The translations under genes were made by a program, and so were the position numbers. A stretch of 11,690 bases of DNA from Temnopleurus reevesii. Its lineage: Eukaryota > Echinodermata > Echinoidea > Temnopleuroida > Temnopleuridae. This document shows positions 8,281 through 11,690 of the stretch, piece after piece. Within the stretch, counting starts at the first letter, position 1; each line of letters opens with the position of its first letter. The stretch covers positions 23,860 through 35,549 of the forward strand of contig BQKZ01004027.1 of assembly GCA_036244855.1 (NCBI GenBank), given 5' to 3'. The notes below the pieces were generated by a model that worked only from the letters and a program-made list of their open reading frames with translations, ran no database searches and was not told the origin of the DNA.

Positions 8281-8575
8281 CTAGAAGGATATCTTAGCTG
8301 TGTGTATGGCCCGTGAGACACTCGTGTATTTTCCGGAAAGTTTCGTATCATCGAATGTTTGAGTGAACTATGTTAAATGTCTTTCCAACCAATGAGCAGA
8401 TACACTGATATAAGAAGAATCCTAGCTGTGAGTATACATGCCAAAAGCACTAAATAAAATACGGCGACATGCTAAATCGTAAGGACCCGTGAGGCACTCG
8501 TGTCATTTTCGGAAAGTTTCGTATCATCGGATGTTCAGGGGGGAAACCATGCTAAAGGTTGCGCCAACCATAGAT
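8281..8575. repeat. Diverged direct duplication
   Basis: The block CCCGTGAGACACTCGTGT...TTTCGTATCATCG (8310-8353) recurs at 8486-8529 with only a few changes. Upstream of it, AGAAGGATATCTTAGCTGTG (8283-8302) corresponds to AGAAGAATCCTAGCTGTG (8413-8430). The second copy has about 48 extra bases between the two blocks. This is an old local duplication. It has no coding content. Confidence 0.55.
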
Positions 8576-9000
8576 GCATCCACGATCTTAGAGCGTGGAC
8601 ACAACCTTTCGAGAAAAGCGAATAGTAAATAAGAATTTGTTATGATTGCATAGCCCTTTCCCCAGCAGTACCCCATCATCTTCGGAATAACCTCATTTTC
8701 ACCTGAGTATCTTCCGTACTTGGTTGTGCCATTTGGGTGAAGAAACATTAGCCATGTTAACATGGTTTTGGTCGCTCCAAACTACAGGCACGAAATACCA
8801 AGGTAATTTTAACAAATCGCTACGAGACGTCGATGCCCTACATCCGTTTTCTAAATTTGTTTATGATTTAATAACGTGCCAGACCGATGTCGGTGACCGA
8901 ATTATTTACCCGAAATTTCGGCACCTGTTGGCTACACCTATGAATTGGATAATTCTTGAATGACATCACCGACGTCACCCCTACATATGGCTTCAAAAAT
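8576..9000. other. Stretch without a supported gene
   Basis: Two 79-codon open frames overlap here (minus strand 8524-8763, plus strand 8724-8963). Neither shows a domain, a splice context or a repeated hydrophobic pattern that I recognise. I treat them as chance. Confidence 0.45.
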
Positions 9001-9749
9001 TCATTGCCCGATTCCGATATTATACGACGTATGAATTAAAATCAGGTCAAGTAGCTTACGATTTGATGGATTCAGCAATACTCGGAGAAAAGGTGTCGTC
9101 GCTTGATTCTGATAGATTATTTCTCTTCGAGTTGGAAGATGTATAAAGTGGGATTTTGTACTGCCGAGTCAACCCCAGCTAGAGTCATTGCCTGATTCCG
9201 ACATTTCACCACACATGAAGCTTAATTTGAGAAATTTAGCAAAGAAAGAGTTTAGTCATCACAGTGGAAACTGCTACAACAAGGACATTTCAAAGTTTCA
9301 TTGCTCGATTCTGATATTTTGAAACACAGTATTTATTCTAGGTATCGTAAAACAGCGACGACATTACTCATTGCCCGATTCTGACATTTCACCATTCAGC
9401 AATTCTATTCAGCACTTGAAGGAATCTAAACAGAGTGAGACTCACACCCTAAGCCATTTCGAAGTTTCATGTGGGTGATTCTGACGTTTCGCCACACATC
9501 GAAGTAATTATTTCGATACAGCACCGATCGACGCCGGTTACGAAGTCATTGCCCGATTCCGACATTTCACCACATGTCAATTAAGTCTATATTTAGCGAT
9601 GACTAGTACACCGAAGCTATTTCCAAGTTTTATTGGCCGATTCTGACATTTCGCGACGACACATCGAAAAAAAGATTTTATTTACTAGTATCAGTGTAAC
9701 CCACGCCGTTTCCGAATTCATTGCCTGATTCCGACATATCACCAACATG
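9001..9749. repeat. Degenerate tandem array with alternating A/B units, ending on the transporter start codon
   Basis: GATTC cores occur at 9010, 9105, 9194, 9307, 9377, 9477, 9555, 9639 and 9727. Alternate units form two classes. The A units all carry TCATTGCC[C/T]GATTC, starting at 9001, 9185, 9368, 9546 and 9718 (intervals 184, 183, 178 and 172), and usually continue GACATTTCACCA. The B units (9105, 9307, 9477, 9639) read GATTCTGA and, in the later two, TTTCGC. The array is thus about 4.5 dimers of roughly 180 bp. The last A unit runs directly into ATG at 9747. Confidence 0.8.
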
Positions 9750-9750
9750 G
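9741..9750 (+). promoter_or_regulatory. Translation-start context of the SLC16-like exon
   Basis: ACCAACATGG has A at -3 and G at +4, a favourable eukaryotic start context. An in-frame TGA at 9726-9728, with no AG acceptor between it and the ATG, makes this Met the start unless the transcript differs. Confidence 0.6.
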
Positions 9751-9924
9751 ACGGGGGATGGGGCTGGTGCGTCCTACTGGCCACCTTCACGGCGCAGTTG
9801 CTCTACGCGGGGGCGGTGCTCAACGTGGGGATCTATCTCGTAGAGTGGCAGGAATATTTTGGAGTAGGGGCGGCCGCGGTTAGTTTCATCGCGACCGAGC
9901 TGACGATGGGGATGCAGGTTACTG
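9747..9924 (+). CDS. First coding exon of an SLC16/monocarboxylate-transporter-like protein
   Basis: The 59 codons plus one base begin MDGGWGWCVLLATF, which contains the SLC16 signature [D/E]G[G/S][W/F][G/A]W at the start of transmembrane helix 1 (about residues 6-30). The second helix begins around residue 44 (AVSFIATELTMGMQV). Members of this major-facilitator family carry monocarboxylates or related small solutes across the plasma membrane with 12 helices, so the substrate cannot be told from this exon. The reading frame would stop at 9947 if unspliced. ACTG|GTAAGT at 9921-9930 is a strong donor giving a phase-1 intron after T59, at the place corresponding to the Gly-Pro region in helix 2 of relatives. 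The N-terminus before the signature is unusually short (one residue). The exon is GC-rich compared with its surroundings, which supports selection. The rest of the gene lies downstream. Confidence 0.88.
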
Positions 9925-9930
9925 GTAAGT
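9925..9930 (+). other. Splice donor of the SLC16-like first exon
   Basis: GTAAGT follows ACTG. The alternative CAG|GTTACT at 9914-9922 is weaker. Use of GTAAGT leaves phase 1 and retains the family-typical sequence up to the Gly codon. Confidence 0.75.
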
Positions 9931-9958
9931 TCCCCCTTAGCATTTAAAAATTAGAATA

Positions 9959-10007
9959 CAGGGGCGGATCCAGGGGCCGAAATTGTATTCGCCCCCCCCC
10001 CCCCCCC
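9959..10007 (+). mobile_element. Terminus of a miniature element (hAT-like) followed by a C16 run
   Basis: CAGGGGCGGATCCAGG at 9959-9974 resembles hAT-type terminal repeats common in invertebrates (recognised from general knowledge). It is followed by a run of 16 C at 9992-10007. A run of 12 G lies at 10280-10291 in the inverted sense, but the matching right terminus is not found, so the element is truncated or its end has been lost. Confidence 0.4.
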
Positions 10008-10484
10008 ATGACAGTGAATATAGGGCAATGATGCCTTTATTCTCCGCACTCATCCTTTCTATTTCTTATTTCTGTCTATTTTTTCTATTTTTCTTTCCGT
10101 TTTTTTTTTGCTGTGAAGATTTCGAGTTTCCTATATATACACCCTATATGGCAAGCCATTGACCCGCACCGAAATATCATTTGTCTCTGTAATATCTTAC
10201 ACAAGAAGATTTGGATGCAAAATATATTTTACCCAGATTGTTATTGCGTTATTATTTTAAGGTCTTTGAAAACTTAAAAGGGGGGGGGGGGCAATATGGG
10301 CGACTTCCACCAATCACTCGGAATCAGTATACTAGTATGGTAATCTAATTTCCCAAGAAATATGTATATCGGTTATTTATTTAATCCATATTCCAATCTT
10401 CAGTATGATCTTGAATGTTGGAAATGTACATAGTACTAATCAAACAAGTTCAGTGATACCCTAAGGGCTTGACCCCAAACTTAC
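10008..10484. other. Intron-like stretch with a G12 run
   Basis: AT- and T-rich sequence presumed to be in the first intron of the SLC16-like gene. It contains 12 consecutive G at 10280-10291. No exon-like segment was recognised. Confidence 0.5.
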
Positions 10485-10487
10485 TAA

Positions 10488-10742
10488 AGGCCAATTCACA
10501 CCTTTGTGTTTGGAGCATGTGTCGGCCCAGCGTTTTTGAAAATCAAAACCGCTCCGATCCCCTAACGCACAGTCTACGCGGATTATACGATGGACTGATG
10601 TTCGCCTTGGCTGTGCTCGAGGGGCATACGCCGAAAGTCAGTATACCGTATGACCTGCGTCTTTGTGCGTATAGGGAGCGGTTTTTAATTTTCAATAACG
10701 CTGGGCAAACGTAGGCTAAAAACTCAAAGGTGGGAGTGGGTC
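10488..10742. mobile_element. Fold-back element family H, copy 4 (complete)
   Basis: The whole segment is one long imperfect hairpin. For example, GCCCAGCGTTTTTGAAAATC near 10526 pairs with GATTTTCAATAACGCTGGGC-like sequence near 10687-10707 (as read: TTTTCAATAACGCTGGGC). The outer ends CACACCTTTGTG and CTCAAAGGTGGGAGTGGGTC also pair. The centre is near 10610-10620, so the loop is tiny. The open frame at 10469-10714 lies across it and is not a gene. It is related to 2297-2484 and 3374-3625. Confidence 0.75.
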
Positions 10743-11107
10743 TATACCTGCATTTTAATTTTAAGAATTATTGATGGATATCGTTACATGTGAAGGTACT
10801 TGAAAGTTTACTATAAAAAAAAACTCTAGAAAAAAAACAAAATTCAAATTGATATGCTTACCGCATTATCATAGAATTTGTGCCCAATTAGGTATTAAGA
10901 AATATCGCCTTTTTCACTTTGTCAAGGGTAATTTGTATTCTGACCCCGAAGATCCCCAATCAACACAAAACGAGAATTTTGCCTCAAATTGAACAAAGGT
11001 ATATTCAAAATTGGACTTGCAGCCTATTGCTCGAGAACACAATATGGCCATTTGTAAAATATGTGGACTGACTATTTTCTATACAAGTGCCCAACTGTAT
11101 TACTCTA
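10743..11107. repeat. Direct repeat R, copy 1
   Basis: This segment is colinear with 11166-11590. Shared landmarks are GGTACTTGAAAGTTTA, CAAATTGATATGC, GAATTTGTGCCCAA, TTAAGAAATATCGCC, CTCAAATTGAACAAAGG and AAAATTGGACTTG. In both copies it follows an H-family right arm, suggesting that H plus R is one larger element or that the block was duplicated as a whole. It has no coding content. Confidence 0.7.
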
Positions 11108-11165
11108 AACGAACGTCAGTCCACCGTATGACCTACGTTTTGTGCGTCCATGGAGCGTTTTTACT
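11108..11165. mobile_element. Fold-back family H, copy 5 (right-arm fragment)
   Basis: GAACGTCAGTCCACCGTATG and TGGAGCGTTTTTAC match the right arm of the other H copies. The outermost part (about 55 bp in copy 4) is missing, so repeat R follows sooner. Confidence 0.65.
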
Positions 11166-11590
11166 GTTCTTTACCCGCATTTTATTTTAAAGAGCTATAG
11201 TGGGATATTGCTACACATCAAGGTACTTGAAAGTTTATCAAAATCCTTCTAGAATGAACAAACATCAAATTGATATGCAGCTTTACCACAATATCAAAGA
11301 ATTTGTGCCCAACCAGTTATTAAGAAATATCGCCTTTTCACTTTGGCCAGGGGCTGGTATTACACTTATTCTGACCCCGAGAATAACGTGATATTTTCCT
11401 CAAATTGAACAAAGGCATATTTAAAATTGGACTTGTAGCCTACTGTTCGAGTACAGTCTGTGAGTGAAGCCATTAATCGACACACTATGGACATTTGTGA
11501 AATAAGTGGACTGACTATGTTCTGTACACACATTCATGATAATTCGTTTTCTATTCAAGTGTCCGATTGTATTGCTCGATCTAAGCGATG
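11166..11590. repeat. Direct repeat R, copy 2
   Basis: This is the second, longer copy of the block at 10743-11107. It has extra sequence between about 11455 and 11560 that has no counterpart in copy 1. The open frame at 11200-11391 is a chance product of the repeat. Confidence 0.7.
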
Positions 11591-11632
11591 ATCTATTCTT
11601 AATATAAATTATTAAAATATATATATTTACAG

Positions 11633-11690
11633 GCTTGGGAAGATATTCAAAGATTGTGATGGAGGTAGGTGGGGGAAGGGGCGGAAGGGG
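11633..11690 (+). CDS. Candidate second exon of the SLC16-like gene (partial, weak)
   Basis: TATATATTTACAG at 11620-11632 is a plausible acceptor. Joining base 9924 (G) to 11633 gives the in-phase codon GGC followed by LGRYSKIVMEVGG, with no stop to the window edge. SLC16 relatives have a basic RYG.R.VV..GG-like segment at this point, so R-Y-S-K-I-V-M-x-V-G-G is suggestive. Against it, about seven residues expected between the helix-2 Gly and the RY motif are absent, and the end is a G-rich low-complexity tract. GAG|GTAGGT could also be a donor. This could easily be chance. Confidence 0.25.

Noticed and set aside
8524..8963. Two 79-codon open frames on opposite strands
   Set aside because: They show no recognisable domain, splice signals or codon-bias evidence, and the length is within chance for this much sequence.
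9001..9749. CRISPR-like array
   Set aside because: Repeats are diverged, spacing is irregular and dimeric, and the context is an animal genome with spliced genes.
10469..10714. 81-codon open frame
   Set aside because: It is contained in fold-back copy 4 and is not conserved in the other copies.

Overview
The window looks like non-coding, repeat-rich DNA from an invertebrate animal. It is AT-rich and has spliced-gene architecture with one recognisable vertebrate-type exon family (SLC16). It also carries a Mag/SURL-like Ty3/Gypsy retrotransposon fragment, non-LTR 3' tails, many miniature inverted-repeat elements and a one-base assembly gap (n at 3245). A marine deuterostome, for example an echinoderm, is my inference from the retroelement type. 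The sequence alone does not prove it.

Layout. Positions 1-1650 hold several small fold-back elements and a (TAAA)n tail. Positions 2200-3640 hold a nest of related miniature elements: two copies of a palindromic fold-back family (H), with a TIR-bounded element (T) between them. A 286-bp segment here is duplicated exactly on either side of the single N, and this is almost certainly an assembly artefact. Positions 4478-7400 hold the 3' half of a Gypsy-type retrotransposon on the minus strand: partial RT, RNase H, integrase, polypurine tract and a short LTR. It sits between two perfect 79-bp copies of what looks like the 3' end of a non-LTR element. Positions 7400-9000 show no gene that I can support.

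The one host gene is on the plus strand: the first coding exon of an SLC16/monocarboxylate-transporter-like protein at 9747-9924, with a good splice donor. Its upstream region (9001-9749) is a degenerate tandem array. This array has an alternating A/B structure and a dimer period of about 172-184 bp, and its last unit runs into the start codon. The presumed first intron (from 9925) is filled with further miniature elements, including a complete fold-back H copy and a roughly 400-bp direct repeat. At the very end of the window (11633-11690) there is a weak candidate for exon 2 in the correct phase.

Nothing here forms an operon or multi-gene system. The points most worth following up are the array fused to the transporter start codon, the 79-bp repeats around the truncated Gypsy element, and the mis-assembled duplication at the N.
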